DNA of 64,000 nt. Source: Methanarcanum sp963640855. GTDB taxonomy: Archaea > Thermoplasmatota > Thermoplasmata > Methanomassiliicoccales > Methanomethylophilaceae. Shown piece after piece: positions 50,804 to 59,858 of this stretch. Numbering within the stretch: position 1 is the first letter of the stretch; the number at the start of each line of letters is the position of its first letter. The notes under the pieces were generated by a model. It was not told the origin of the DNA, did not search any database, and was given only the letters and a program-made list of their open reading frames with translations. The stretch lies in assembly GCA_963640855.1 (NCBI GenBank), contig CAVIAJ010000001.1, positions 77,127 to 141,126 of the forward strand. Direction: 5' to 3'. A program made the translations under genes and the position numbers.

Positions 50804-51352
50804 ATGACAGGAAAGACGGAGAGAAAGGACGGCACTTCGGCTGATGTAACTAGGGCAGATGGTGTAAGTGAAAATACAGATTCTATCTGCACCTGTCCGT
50901 TTTGCGGCAGATCTTTTCCTTCAGAAAATTCTGTTTCAAAAGCCGAAAGTCAGACAGTTGCAATTCCGTATCACTGTCTTAAATGCGGCCATTCCTGGAA
51001 AAGTATCAACGCAATGCCTTCTGTGTGTCCGAAGTGCAGGAGCAGAACATGGCAGAGGTCGGATTTACACTGCCGCTGTATCAGATGCGGACACGAATGG
51101 ATTTCAAAAAGAGATGCCGTGCCGTCACGCTGTCCTGAATGCAGATCCGGTAAATGGAATGATAATACAGTATCGAAGAAAGGCAGGAAGAAAAAAGAAG
51201 GAACGGTTACCTCCGGCATTTCCTTCGGTGATTCGAAAACACTGACAATGGGAGATATTTTCCGCATTTCCACAGAAGGTGACAAAGCTGTATTCACTGT
51301 GCTGAAGGAAGCCGTGAAAGCAGATGTAATCAGAACAGAAGAGGGAGATTGA
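50804..51352 (+). CDS. Tandem zinc-ribbon protein
   Basis: A 182-residue protein. After CTCPFCGRSF there are two near-identical ribbons, YHCLKCGHSWKSINAMPSVCPKC and a second with CIRCGHEWISKRDAVPSRCPEC, each C-x-x-C-G-H-x-W ... C-P-x-C. A basic linker (SKKGRKKKEG) and a small C-terminal domain (TMGDIFRISTEGDKAVF) follow. This layout suggests nucleic-acid binding. The start is ATG 50804 or GTG 50795. It overlaps the next gene's ribosome site and is in an operon with a winged-helix gene. No family known to me fits the whole length. Confidence 0.65.
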   Translation: MTGKTERKDGTSADVTRADGVSENTDSICTCPFCGRSFPSENSVSKAESQTVAIPYHCLKCGHSWKSINAMPSVCPKCRSRTWQRSDLHCRCIRCGHEWISKRDAVPSRCPECRSGKWNDNTVSKKGRKKKEGTVTSGISFGDSKTLTMGDIFRISTEGDKAVFTVLKEAVKADVIRTEEGD

Positions 51353-51354
51353 AA

Positions 51355-51939
51355 ATGAAATTTGTCGATTTTCCCAAAACAGATCCCCGTCCGAATTGCT
51401 GTGATGCCGACTTTTACTGGATGCTGAGGTTACTTTGTGACAGAGGAAGAACGGGAAGAGCGAAACTGTCTGAAGTATTGGGAATGGGTGAAGGCAGTAT
51501 CAGAAGTGTTATCAGAAAATTGAAAGAAGCGGGATTGATTTCCCTGTTCCAAACAGGTATGTTCATCAGCGGTGCGGGAACAGATTTTCTTAACGCATTG
51601 TCTATAATTCCCATTGATATCATAGCGGAAGAAATTGTACTGAGTAAATACAGTCAGGCTGTCGTCGTAAAAAACGTCGGAAACAGGATAACGATCGGTT
51701 CTGAGCAGAGGGATGTGGCAATCCGTGCCGGAGGCACGGATTGTATCACAATAGTCTGTTCCGACGGGAAACTCATGACGCCTCCCGATTGGAATCTTGA
51801 TGAAAAAACACCGACGGTCGCACAGGAGATAAGATCCCTTGATGTCATTGAAGAAAACGATGTCATAATCATCGGAAGTGCTAAGAATATACACGATGCG
51901 AGGAACGCTTCCGTTACGGCCGCTTCGGAATTGATCTGA
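51355..51939 (+). CDS. Winged-helix protein with a DUF4443-like C-terminal domain
   Basis: A 194-residue protein. Residues 15-75 form a winged helix (MLRLLCDRGRTGRAKLSEVLG, SIRSVIRKLKEAGLIS). The second half has AVVVKNVGNRITIGSEQRDVAIRAGG and a DVIIIGSAKNIHDAR ending, resembling DUF4443, a domain attached to HTH regions in methanogens. I choose ATG 51355, where GAGGGAG lies at a normal distance; its start is just past the TGA of the zinc-ribbon gene. It is probably a regulator with a small-molecule domain. Family assignment is tentative. Confidence 0.6.
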   Translation: MKFVDFPKTDPRPNCCDADFYWMLRLLCDRGRTGRAKLSEVLGMGEGSIRSVIRKLKEAGLISLFQTGMFISGAGTDFLNALSIIPIDIIAEEIVLSKYSQAVVVKNVGNRITIGSEQRDVAIRAGGTDCITIVCSDGKLMTPPDWNLDEKTPTVAQEIRSLDVIEENDVIIIGSAKNIHDARNASVTAASELI

Positions 51940-52040
51940 GTATAACAGCCGATACATCCAGCATTTAGGTCATATTCTTAACGTTTCGATGCTGGATGCG
52001 GACACTCAAATATTTAAGTTATCAGTGCATTACATCCATC

Positions 52041-52664
52041 ATGGGCGAAAACTGCAGAATGGAAATCCTCTATATGGACCCGGATACATACACGGCCATA
52101 GCGACTCATGAGATGAGGCAGAAGATTCTTTCCAAGCTCTTCAATGAAGCCTACAACGGTCATTCTATGACGAAGCAGCAGCTCGCCGATTCGCTCGATA
52201 TCAAGTATCAGCAGCTTGTCTATCAGCTGATGAACCACCTGAAAGATTTCTGGACTGTTGTCGGTGAAGAAAAGGTCCGCGGAACAAGAATGGAATATAT
52301 CGCTCCCGAAAATCCCCACGGAATCTACATCTGTCTCGGAAAAGACAGAAAACTCTACGTCGTCGATCCCATCGCGGAACTTTACGGCCCTCTTTCAGAA
52401 GTGGGACTGAGATGCGATTCCTGTTCCACCGATGAAGCGGAACACTGTATCAGATCTCTCGTTGAGAAGAATATCATTCCTTCCGAACTGAGCATTTCCG
52501 AGAGAGAAACACTCAGTCTCAACAAACGCAGCGGTCTCAGACCGTTGGACAGAGGACTCATCGAAGCTCTCAAGGGACTTGCCGACGGCGATAAGTGTAC
52601 TCTTACGATTCCCTGTGAGAGATGCAGTTACATGCAGAGAAAGAATCTGATCACAATCAAATGA
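52041..52664 (+). CDS. Winged-helix regulator with a cysteine-rich C-terminus
   Basis: A 207-residue protein. An ArsR-like helix-turn-helix (IATHEMRQKILSKLFNE, TKQQLADSLDIKYQQLVYQLMNHL) is followed by a mixed domain with RCDSCSTDEAEHC and, near the end, CERCSYMQRKN. The cysteine/histidine sets could bind zinc or an iron-sulfur cluster. ATG 52041 is 24-32 bases after AAATATTTAAG, giving a leaderless message; the in-frame GTG/ATG at 51996 lies in the promoter. It converges on the AAA-ATPase gene. Confidence 0.7.
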   Translation: MGENCRMEILYMDPDTYTAIATHEMRQKILSKLFNEAYNGHSMTKQQLADSLDIKYQQLVYQLMNHLKDFWTVVGEEKVRGTRMEYIAPENPHGIYICLGKDRKLYVVDPIAELYGPLSEVGLRCDSCSTDEAEHCIRSLVEKNIIPSELSISERETLSLNKRSGLRPLDRGLIEALKGLADGDKCTLTIPCERCSYMQRKNLITIK

Positions 52665-52669
52665 CGTTT

Positions 52670-54301
52670 TCAGACTTCGATTTCTTCAACACGTACTTTC
52701 GGAATTTTTCCGCAGAACGCCATGGCTATGATGTATACCTTCCCTTTGGCACCGAGGTAATATTTTCTTTCATGAACCTGTGAAACGGCTTCATCCAATC
52801 CGCCGTCAAGTTCACCCTCAGAGTCTACCTTCTTCAGTTCGAAAATCATCATCGGTGCATCGGATTTGGGAATGAGAATCACATCTGCTCTTCCGTTGCC
52901 TGTTTCCGAATCGGTTTTTATTGTGTATCTGTCGGTAAATCTCGACATCAGGGTCATAAGTACAAGCTGATACGAGTATTCGCTTCTGAGATTGAAATAA
53001 CTCGCACCAAGGAGAATCTTTCCCATCGACACTTCCATACCTTTACCGTCCGCATTACGGACGGAAATGAGGAAATTATCGAAATAATTGGGTCCGTTTG
53101 AGATGAGATTGCCTACGGTGTCGGCAACAATCTCCATAACTTCGTAATTCGGGACAGATACTCTGTAGATGCGTCTGTCGACACGTACTGTTTTAAGATA
53201 ACCTGCCATCGCCATCAGCGAAATGAGAGTTTTGCTGTCGGCTTTGACATCTTCATATGCAAGTGTCGGTGAAAGCATGACATCGTATGATTCTCCGTTT
53301 ATGAGTTTGGAGAGCATATTGTATTCTTCATCGTTCGCTTTATCCAACAGCCATTTGATGATTACATTGTTTCCCGAATTTGCCCAATAAGAATCCGGGA
53401 CGAATTTCAATTCGATGTATTTCATCACACTGTACGGGTTGTATACCTCTGTATCGCCGAATGTGTATCCGTCATACCACGATTTGACTTCATCGAATTT
53501 TTCCGGATGGCCGAAGTCGGAAAGAATCTTTTTGACTTCGTTTTCTGTGAAACCGAAACGTTCATCGGAATCGAGTGAAAATATATCGTTATCGCAGATG
53601 TTGTTCACACCTGAGAAAATGCTTTCTTTTGAGATTCTCATGATGCCTGTGACATAGGCCATTTGACGGCTTTTGTTTCCTTTCAGAAAAGTTCCCAAAA
53701 ATTCACCTAAGAAACTCATCATAGGTCTGTGAGATTCACTGCCGAACGCATCGGATACCGCACGGTCGTATTCATCGACAAGAATGATAACTTTCTTCCC
53801 GTGATATCTTTCCAACGCCTCACAGAGCACTTTGATTGATATCCGAATATCATCTCCTGTAGCCGTACCGTCTTCCAATGCTTCGAAAAGTTTGAGTTCG
53901 CTTTTTTCGAGACCGTCGTATTGTTTCAGATATCTGTGTTCGCCGAATGCGGATAAAACAGCAAACCTCATCTGTCTGAGGTAGCTTTCCATATTGTCTG
54001 CAACGGTATTCTTGAGATCGAGATGAATTACCGGGAATGCATTCTTGTAACAATCATATTCGTGATATTTTGATATCTCAAGGCCGTCAAACCATGTGTT
54101 GCCTTTGAATTTGATGTTGAAGAAGGCATCGAGCATACTCAGATTGATTGTCTTTCCGAATCTGCGCGGACGTGTGAATAAGTAGACTCCCAAACTGTTC
54201 TTATAGAGGATGTCTTTGATGAGGAGAGTCTTATCAACATAATATTTCCCCTCCTCACGAAGGTCATTGAACAGAAGGCCACAGGTGTCTACATTCTCCA
54301 T
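52670..54301 (-). CDS. AAA-ATPase-like protein with PD-(D/E)XK nuclease-like domain
   Basis: A 543-residue protein of the large AAA-ATPase_like/DUF1703 family found in anaerobes. YYVDKTLLIKDIL and FTRPRRFGKTINLSML (Walker A region), VIILVDEYDRAVSDAF (Walker B) and YVTGIMRISKESIFSGVNNI form the ATPase part, residues 1-330. The C-terminal part has GNGRADVILIPKSDAPMMIFELKK, the D ... E-x-K of a PD-(D/E)XK fold. The role is unknown, possibly mobile-element or defence related; these genes are numerous in gut methanogens. It stands alone, with promoter space of about 110 bases to glnK's terminator. Confidence 0.88.
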   Translation of the reverse strand: MENVDTCGLLFNDLREEGKYYVDKTLLIKDILYKNSLGVYLFTRPRRFGKTINLSMLDAFFNIKFKGNTWFDGLEISKYHEYDCYKNAFPVIHLDLKNTVADNMESYLRQMRFAVLSAFGEHRYLKQYDGLEKSELKLFEALEDGTATGDDIRISIKVLCEALERYHGKKVIILVDEYDRAVSDAFGSESHRPMMSFLGEFLGTFLKGNKSRQMAYVTGIMRISKESIFSGVNNICDNDIFSLDSDERFGFTENEVKKILSDFGHPEKFDEVKSWYDGYTFGDTEVYNPYSVMKYIELKFVPDSYWANSGNNVIIKWLLDKANDEEYNMLSKLINGESYDVMLSPTLAYEDVKADSKTLISLMAMAGYLKTVRVDRRIYRVSVPNYEVMEIVADTVGNLISNGPNYFDNFLISVRNADGKGMEVSMGKILLGASYFNLRSEYSYQLVLMTLMSRFTDRYTIKTDSETGNGRADVILIPKSDAPMMIFELKKVDSEGELDGGLDEAVSQVHERKYYLGAKGKVYIIAMAFCGKIPKVRVEEIEV

Positions 54302-54381
54302 AGTATGCTGTATACTTCACAAGTTCATAAACGTGTTTCGGATTTCACTGTAATCCGACAAAGAAATTTGAAAAGAAGGGT

Positions 54382-54403
54382 GCGGAGGGGAACTCCCCTC
54401 CGC
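54382..54403 (-). terminator. Terminator of the amtB-glnK operon
   Basis: Perfect 9-bp stem GCGGAGGGG / CCCCTCCGC with a 4-base loop, eight bases after the glnK stop on the minus strand, followed on that strand by a T-rich run (CTTCTTTTCAAATTTCTTTG). Confidence 0.7.
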
Positions 54404-54410
54404 AGGATGA

Positions 54411-54728
54411 TCATTCATCCCTTATCCGTATTGATTTCTCGACTGGTATCACAAATATCCTTCCGTCTCCCATATGTCCGGTGACGGCTGCTTTCTTTAT
54501 TGCATCGATTACGGTATCTTCGTCTTTGTCATCGATAACAATCTCAAGCTTTGCTTTTTCGATTTCATCGACAACAATTGTACCGACTCTGTTCGTGAAC
54601 TTCAGTCCCGACTGCTGACCGCGCCCTCTTACAGACGTTATAGTCATGCCGTTGACACCGATAGATTTCAATGCATCCTTGACCGCCTGCACCTTTTCCG
54701 GACGCACTACTGCCATTATCATCTTCAT
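54411..54728 (-). CDS. glnK: Nitrogen regulatory protein PII (GlnK)
   Basis: A 105-residue PII protein: MIMAVVRPEKVQAVKDAL, VRGRGQQSGLKF in the T-loop (without the usual uridylylated tyrosine context Y-R-G-x-E-Y), KAKLEIVIDDKDEDTVID and GHMGDGRIFVIPVE. It senses 2-oxoglutarate and ATP/ADP and plugs the ammonium channel. I start at ATG 54728, since AGGTGA lies seven bases before it; GTG 54737 overlaps that site. It is ten bases after amtB. Confidence 0.94.
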   Translation of the reverse strand: MKMIMAVVRPEKVQAVKDALKSIGVNGMTITSVRGRGQQSGLKFTNRVGTIVVDEIEKAKLEIVIDDKDEDTVIDAIKKAAVTGHMGDGRIFVIPVEKSIRIRDE

Positions 54729-54738
54729 TTCATTCACC

Positions 54739-56046
54739 TCACATGTTGTATGACGGTTCCCCGTGTTCGACTATGTCAGCACCGATTACCTCTTCGTCTT
54801 CGTCGAGACGTACTCTCATGAATTTAGATACGACCCATATGATTGCGTAGGACATGACGAAGCAGAATGCAATCGTAATCACTACGGCTGCGATCTGTCC
54901 GAAGAACAGATCCGTGCTTCCGTAGATCAGTCCTTCATATCCTTTCGATACGAACTCAGGCATTGCGAATATTCCCGTCGCAATTGCACCCCAAATCGCT
55001 CCGATTCCGTGTACGCCGAAGACATCCAACGCATCGTCGATACAGGACTTACGCATAAACATGACACCGAAGTAGCATATGACTCCGCCTATGAGTCCCA
55101 TGATCATTGCATATCCCGGACCTACGTATCCTGCCGCAGGTGTGATTGTAACTAATCCCGCCAATGCACCCGACATCAGACCCAGAGAGTTGACACGTCC
55201 GATGTGTATGTACTGCGTGATACCCCACGAGAGCATTGCGGCAGCGGGTGCAATCACAGTAACAATGAATGCATTGACTGCAATACCGTCGGCAGCAAGA
55301 CCGGATCCACCGTTGAATCCCAACCATCCGAACCAGAGAAGAGCGAATCCCAGGAAAACCATTGGCATACTGTGTGCTCTCTTGATTGTACGTTCCGTTC
55401 TCTTTCCGACGAAGAATGCGAGTGCGAGACCTGTCGTTGCGGCACATATGTGCACAACCGTTCCTCCTGCGAAATCCAATACGGTGAAGGTCTGATCGAA
55501 GAATCCCCCTCCCCAGACCCAGTGTGCCATAGGCGCATATATGAGTACGGACCACAGAGCCATGAATACAGCTATCGCATTGAATCTTACTCTCTCGATA
55601 CACGCACCGAGAACGATTCCTGCGGTAATCAATGCAAACATCATCTGGAAGACTGCAAATTCCATTCCGGGAACCGTACTTTCTTCGGCGATTGTGCCAT
55701 AAGGTACACCGTTAAGGAGGAAATGATCCAAGTTTCCGATGATTCCGTTCATATCGCCGCTGAATGCGAGGGAGTATCCTACGAGTACCCACGAAACTGT
55801 CATGATGCCCATTATGAGCCCGGTCTGCGCAAGGACTGACGACATACTCTGTCTGCGGAGCATACCTCCGTAGAACAATGCCACTCCCGGCGTCATTATG
55901 AAGACCAGGGCACTGCAGATCAGAACCCATGCGATGTTGCCTGTATCGTCTGCTGTAACTGCAGTGTCCGCCGAAGAGTACGGTGTCATGAGAACGACAG
56001 CCAATATCACTGCCGCAATGAGACCGCACTTCACACTCATTTTCAT
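54739..56046 (-). CDS. amtB: Ammonium transporter AmtB
   Basis: A 435-residue Amt channel with a probable signal peptide (residues 1-26, KCGLIAAVILAVVLMTPYSSADT) and 11 membrane helices. VFIMTPGVALFYGGMLRRQSM, FALITAGIVLGACIERVRF, GGTVVHICAATTGLALA (first pore histidine) and VFGVHGIGAIWGAIATG (second pore histidine) identify it. It is in an operon with glnK, as in nearly all prokaryotes. Inverted repeats upstream suggest nitrogen-dependent control. Confidence 0.96.
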   Translation of the reverse strand: MKMSVKCGLIAAVILAVVLMTPYSSADTAVTADDTGNIAWVLICSALVFIMTPGVALFYGGMLRRQSMSSVLAQTGLIMGIMTVSWVLVGYSLAFSGDMNGIIGNLDHFLLNGVPYGTIAEESTVPGMEFAVFQMMFALITAGIVLGACIERVRFNAIAVFMALWSVLIYAPMAHWVWGGGFFDQTFTVLDFAGGTVVHICAATTGLALAFFVGKRTERTIKRAHSMPMVFLGFALLWFGWLGFNGGSGLAADGIAVNAFIVTVIAPAAAMLSWGITQYIHIGRVNSLGLMSGALAGLVTITPAAGYVGPGYAMIMGLIGGVICYFGVMFMRKSCIDDALDVFGVHGIGAIWGAIATGIFAMPEFVSKGYEGLIYGSTDLFFGQIAAVVITIAFCFVMSYAIIWVVSKFMRVRLDEDEEVIGADIVEHGEPSYNM

Positions 56047-56081
56047 TTGATTTCTCCTACATCCTTCAGTCTGTGAAAGAT

Positions 56082-56136
56082 ATGATTAGACAAATGTCTA
56101 GTCATATTTGAATTGATTGTTCAAATGACTAATCAT
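56082..56136. promoter_or_regulatory. Inverted repeats upstream of amtB
   Basis: ATGATTAG (56082-56089) and CTAATCAT (56129-56136) are perfect complements. Inside the first lies a 14-base dyad TAGACA-AA-TGTCTA at 56088-56101. A TATA-like AATCATATCTT for amtB (minus strand) overlaps the left side. This layout fits a repressor such as the methanogen nitrogen regulator NrpR, although the sequence is not its classic GGAA-N6-TTCC site. Confidence 0.45.
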
Positions 56137-56308
56137 TGAGGCAAAAATAAGATTTTTTGTTTGTGAAAATATTGATTTTATGTACAAATCGATTTTCTTT
56201 CGAAATGAAACTGTACATTTGTCCAACCGTGATATTCGGTACACTGTTCGGTTCCCGTCTGTCAAAGAAGATATATGCTTCTCTGCGTTTACAAAAAACA
56301 GGGATCAG

Positions 56309-58357
56309 ATGGCCGTCGACCTTTACGACAGGAAATACTACATCAACAGAGAACTGTCCTGGTTGGAATTCAATCAGAGATGTCTTGACGAAGCAATGAA
56401 CAGTAAGACTCCGTTATTGGACAGAGCGAAATTTCTTGCGATATGTTACAACAATCTCGAAGAATTCATGATGATCCGTATGCCCGGAATCATCGTACAG
56501 ACTCCGGGTGCGGTGCAGAACGATCCCGACAACATCGAGAGATCGACGGTTATCGAAATGATTTATCAGAAGATTGTGTCACTCTACCGCAGTTACGAAC
56601 AGTGCTGGAGAAGACTGAAGAAAGATCTTTCGAAGAACGATATCAACATAAAATCAATCGATGAATTAACGGATACACAGAAAGAATGGATCAGAAAATA
56701 CTACAAAAAGAGAGTACACACACTTCTCACTCCTTTGGCATACGATGTTTCGCATCCGTTCCCGTTCATTTCAAATAATTCGCTCAATCTTGCGTACAAG
56801 TTAAAAGGAAGCAAAGGTCCCGTCTACGCAAGAGTGAAAGTCCCCATTCCTCTTTTGGACAGATTCGTATCCGTTCCCACGGATCACGGCGTAGATTTTG
56901 TTCTGATTGAAGATATCATATTGGATTCTTCGGAACATCTCTTCCCGGGAATGAAGATTATCAGTGCGAATACACTGACATTGATAAGAAACGCAGATGT
57001 TAAGGTAACAATCGACGAAGCCTGCGATTTAATGTCCGCGGTTGAAGAGAGCATAGAAGACAGGCAGACGGGATTCCCCGTTGCGGCGGTTGTCGATGCA
57101 CACTGTCCGAAGGATGTCAAAGCATTGTACACTCAGAATCTCAAACTCAGTCAGATGCAGGTACTGCAGACCAAAGAAACAATGTGTCTTTCGAGTCTCT
57201 GGCAGATTGCGGATTTGGATTACCCGAATCTCAAAGAAAAACCGATGATTCCGTACACACATCCCGATATGCAGGATGATTGCGACTTATTCTCAGCTAT
57301 CGGGAAGAAAGACTGCATTGTGTTCCATCCCTACGAAACATTCGGCACCGTTGTGAGATTTATCGAACAGTCTGCGAGAGATCCTTACGTTCAGAGTATC
57401 AAAATCTGTCTTTACAGAGTGGGAAAAGATCCGTCCATTTACAGAGCGTTGGAAACCGCAATCAACAACAGAAAGAATGTAACCGTTCTTCTTGAATTGC
57501 GTGCGAAGTTTGATGAAAACCGTAACATCAAATGGGCAAGAGATTTGGAAGAAATCGGTGTGAATGTCGTTTACGGTCCGATCGATCTTAAAGTTCATTC
57601 GAAACTGCTGCAGGTTGTCAGGTTGGAAGACGGCAAACTGGTAAGATATACGCACATGAGTTCCGGAAATTACAACGTAAGTACCGCAAAACAGTACAGC
57701 GATATCTCGTTCTTTACGGCAAACGATGAAATCGGAGAGGATGTCGGAGAATTATTTAACGCTCTTACGGGATATTTCGGAGAGAGGGAATTCAGACAGC
57801 TGCTTGTGGCACCGATCAATCTGAAAGACACATTGATCAATAAGATTGACAGAGAAATCGAATCCCACAAAGTGCACGGGAAAGGACACATAATGATGAA
57901 ATCCAACGGTCTTATCGATGCGGATATCATCGCCGCGCTTTACAGAGCATCCATCGCAGGTGTGAAAGTCGATCTTAATATCAGAGGATTATGCTGTCTC
58001 CGTCCGGGTATCAAGGGTGTTTCCGAGAACATACGCGTTACAAGTATCGTGGACAGATTCCTTGAACATTCAAGAATCTATTACTTTGAAAACAACGGCG
58101 AACCCGATATGTACATGGGATCTTCGGATCTTATGCCAAGGAACCTGAAAGCAAGGGTGGAAGTTCTTTATCCTGTCCTCGACAGGAATCTGATGACCAG
58201 GATAAGGGACAGAATACTGATGGTGCATTTCGCGGATAATGTGAAGGCGAGAATGCTTCTTCCCGACGGAACCTATGTTCCGGTGAGAAGGAACGGTAAG
58301 AAACCGATGCGTTCGCAGGAATGGTTTATCGAGAACAGAGGCATTTGGCATGACTGA
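56309..58357 (+). CDS. ppk1: Polyphosphate kinase 1
   Basis: A 682-residue enzyme that polymerises the gamma phosphate of ATP into polyphosphate, reversibly. YYINRELSWLEFNQRCLDEA is the standard start of PPK1; FLAICYNNLEEFMMIR, HPYETFGTVVRFIEQSARDP, KVHSKLLQVVR (with the region of the phosphorylated histidine) and THMSSGNYNVSTAKQYSD follow. I start at ATG 56309, where the family begins; an in-frame extension back to 56180 is unlike PPK1. It overlaps the exopolyphosphatase by eight bases. Confidence 0.94.
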   Translation: MAVDLYDRKYYINRELSWLEFNQRCLDEAMNSKTPLLDRAKFLAICYNNLEEFMMIRMPGIIVQTPGAVQNDPDNIERSTVIEMIYQKIVSLYRSYEQCWRRLKKDLSKNDINIKSIDELTDTQKEWIRKYYKKRVHTLLTPLAYDVSHPFPFISNNSLNLAYKLKGSKGPVYARVKVPIPLLDRFVSVPTDHGVDFVLIEDIILDSSEHLFPGMKIISANTLTLIRNADVKVTIDEACDLMSAVEESIEDRQTGFPVAAVVDAHCPKDVKALYTQNLKLSQMQVLQTKETMCLSSLWQIADLDYPNLKEKPMIPYTHPDMQDDCDLFSAIGKKDCIVFHPYETFGTVVRFIEQSARDPYVQSIKICLYRVGKDPSIYRALETAINNRKNVTVLLELRAKFDENRNIKWARDLEEIGVNVVYGPIDLKVHSKLLQVVRLEDGKLVRYTHMSSGNYNVSTAKQYSDISFFTANDEIGEDVGELFNALTGYFGEREFRQLLVAPINLKDTLINKIDREIESHKVHGKGHIMMKSNGLIDADIIAALYRASIAGVKVDLNIRGLCCLRPGIKGVSENIRVTSIVDRFLEHSRIYYFENNGEPDMYMGSSDLMPRNLKARVEVLYPVLDRNLMTRIRDRILMVHFADNVKARMLLPDGTYVPVRRNGKKPMRSQEWFIENRGIWHD

Positions 58358-59855
58358 GCCTAAAACCGTCGGATTCATCGACATAGGCACGAATTCCGTC
58401 CACTTACTTGTGGTCAGATTCTACGACGGTACGTTGGGTACCGAGATTGCAAGAGACAGGGAGATATTACGTATCGGCAGGAGTCTTTATTCCGAAGGAA
58501 TAATCGATGACGATGCGATAAACAAATGCAGAATCATTATCAAAAAATTCACTGCATATGCGAAAAAACACGGTGCGTCCGAAGTGATAGCATACGCAAC
58601 ATGCGCCGCGAGAGAAACCGAAAACAGTGAGGAACTGATCGATGCGATTCAGACCGAAGGTCTTGAAGTGAGAATCATTCCCGGAGAGGAAGAAGCAAGA
58701 CTGATTTCTCTCGGAGTTTTGGGAGAAAACGGTCCGAGAGAGAAAACACTTCTGATCGATATCGGTGGCGGAAGTACCGAAATAACGATAAGAAAAGGAA
58801 AGGAAATCCTGTTCATAGACAGTCTTCCGCTCGGTGCGGTGAGATTCGCTTACGGATTCCCGTACGACTGTAAGAAAGGACTGTCTTACGAAGAATATTC
58901 AAGTTATCAGCACGCAGTCGATCTCTGCGCATACCGTGCAATCAGACGTATCAAAGAGATAGGATTCGACAGAGCCGTGGGTTCCTCGGGTACTTTCGAG
59001 ACTTTATGCGACATATGTCCTTCGAAAGAGAAGAAAGGTACGCTTTCATTAACATCTCTTTCCGACAGGATGTATTCGATGATGTCCATGGACATCAAAG
59101 AACGTTCCTCAATACCGAAACTCAGTGCGAACCGTGCGGATATTATCGTCGCCGGAGGTGCGATTGCGGAGGAACTGATGAAAGGCTTCGGCATCGATGA
59201 GATAGAAATCTCCCATTTCGGTCTGAAGGAAGGAATGATGGTCGATTACCGTGTCAATCACGGTCTGTGCGATATCGATGTAAGGGAATCGGCTATAGCC
59301 GAATTGGGATTCAAATGCGGTTACGACAAAGCGCATGCGATGACAGTCAGACGCTGCGCGGAAAAGATTGCATTGAGATTAAACGAATTGGGTGTGTGTT
59401 CTTTGGATGCACACATGATTCAGATGCTCGAGTATGCTTCGCAGCTGCATGACATAGGAGAAGTTTTCGGTTACGGAAAGCATCATGTGATGTCGCATGA
59501 CATTCTTATGAACTCAAGTCTCGTAGGATTCGACATCGGAGAGATTCAGACGATGGCTCTGATGGTGAGATACCATCACAAGAAGATTCCTTCCGCGGAT
59601 GATGCTGCATTCCGCAGAATGGACGAAAGGGCATCGCTTGCTTTAAGACAGTGTATTCTTATCCTCAGAATGGCGGATGCAATGGACAGACACCGGATGC
59701 AGCTGGAAACCGATTTCACAGTAGAGGCTGTAAAAGGAAATACAATCAAGTTTACGCTTATTTCCGAACAGGATGTGAGCATGGAACGCTGGAAACTCGA
59801 AGAATCCGCTTCGGATTTCAGGGAACTTTTCGACAGGAAACTGTCTGTTTCCTGA
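58350..59855 (+). CDS. ppx: Exopolyphosphatase / pppGpp phosphohydrolase with HD domain
   Basis: A 501-residue protein. An ASKHA-type Ppx/GppA domain (VGFIDIGTNSVHLLVV, AYATCAARETENSEEL, IIPGEEEARLISLGVL, LLIDIGGGSTEITIRKG) is followed by a C-terminal HD-type domain (YASQLHDIGEVFGYGKHH, MALMVRYHHKKIP). It removes terminal phosphates from polyphosphate. The start is eight bases inside the ppk1 end, so polymer synthesis and breakdown enzymes are co-translated. It converges on the PPK2 gene. Confidence 0.93.
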   Translation: MTEPKTVGFIDIGTNSVHLLVVRFYDGTLGTEIARDREILRIGRSLYSEGIIDDDAINKCRIIIKKFTAYAKKHGASEVIAYATCAARETENSEELIDAIQTEGLEVRIIPGEEEARLISLGVLGENGPREKTLLIDIGGGSTEITIRKGKEILFIDSLPLGAVRFAYGFPYDCKKGLSYEEYSSYQHAVDLCAYRAIRRIKEIGFDRAVGSSGTFETLCDICPSKEKKGTLSLTSLSDRMYSMMSMDIKERSSIPKLSANRADIIVAGGAIAEELMKGFGIDEIEISHFGLKEGMMVDYRVNHGLCDIDVRESAIAELGFKCGYDKAHAMTVRRCAEKIALRLNELGVCSLDAHMIQMLEYASQLHDIGEVFGYGKHHVMSHDILMNSSLVGFDIGEIQTMALMVRYHHKKIPSADDAAFRRMDERASLALRQCILILRMADAMDRHRMQLETDFTVEAVKGNTIKFTLISEQDVSMERWKLEESASDFRELFDRKLSVS

Positions 59856-59858
59856 AGA

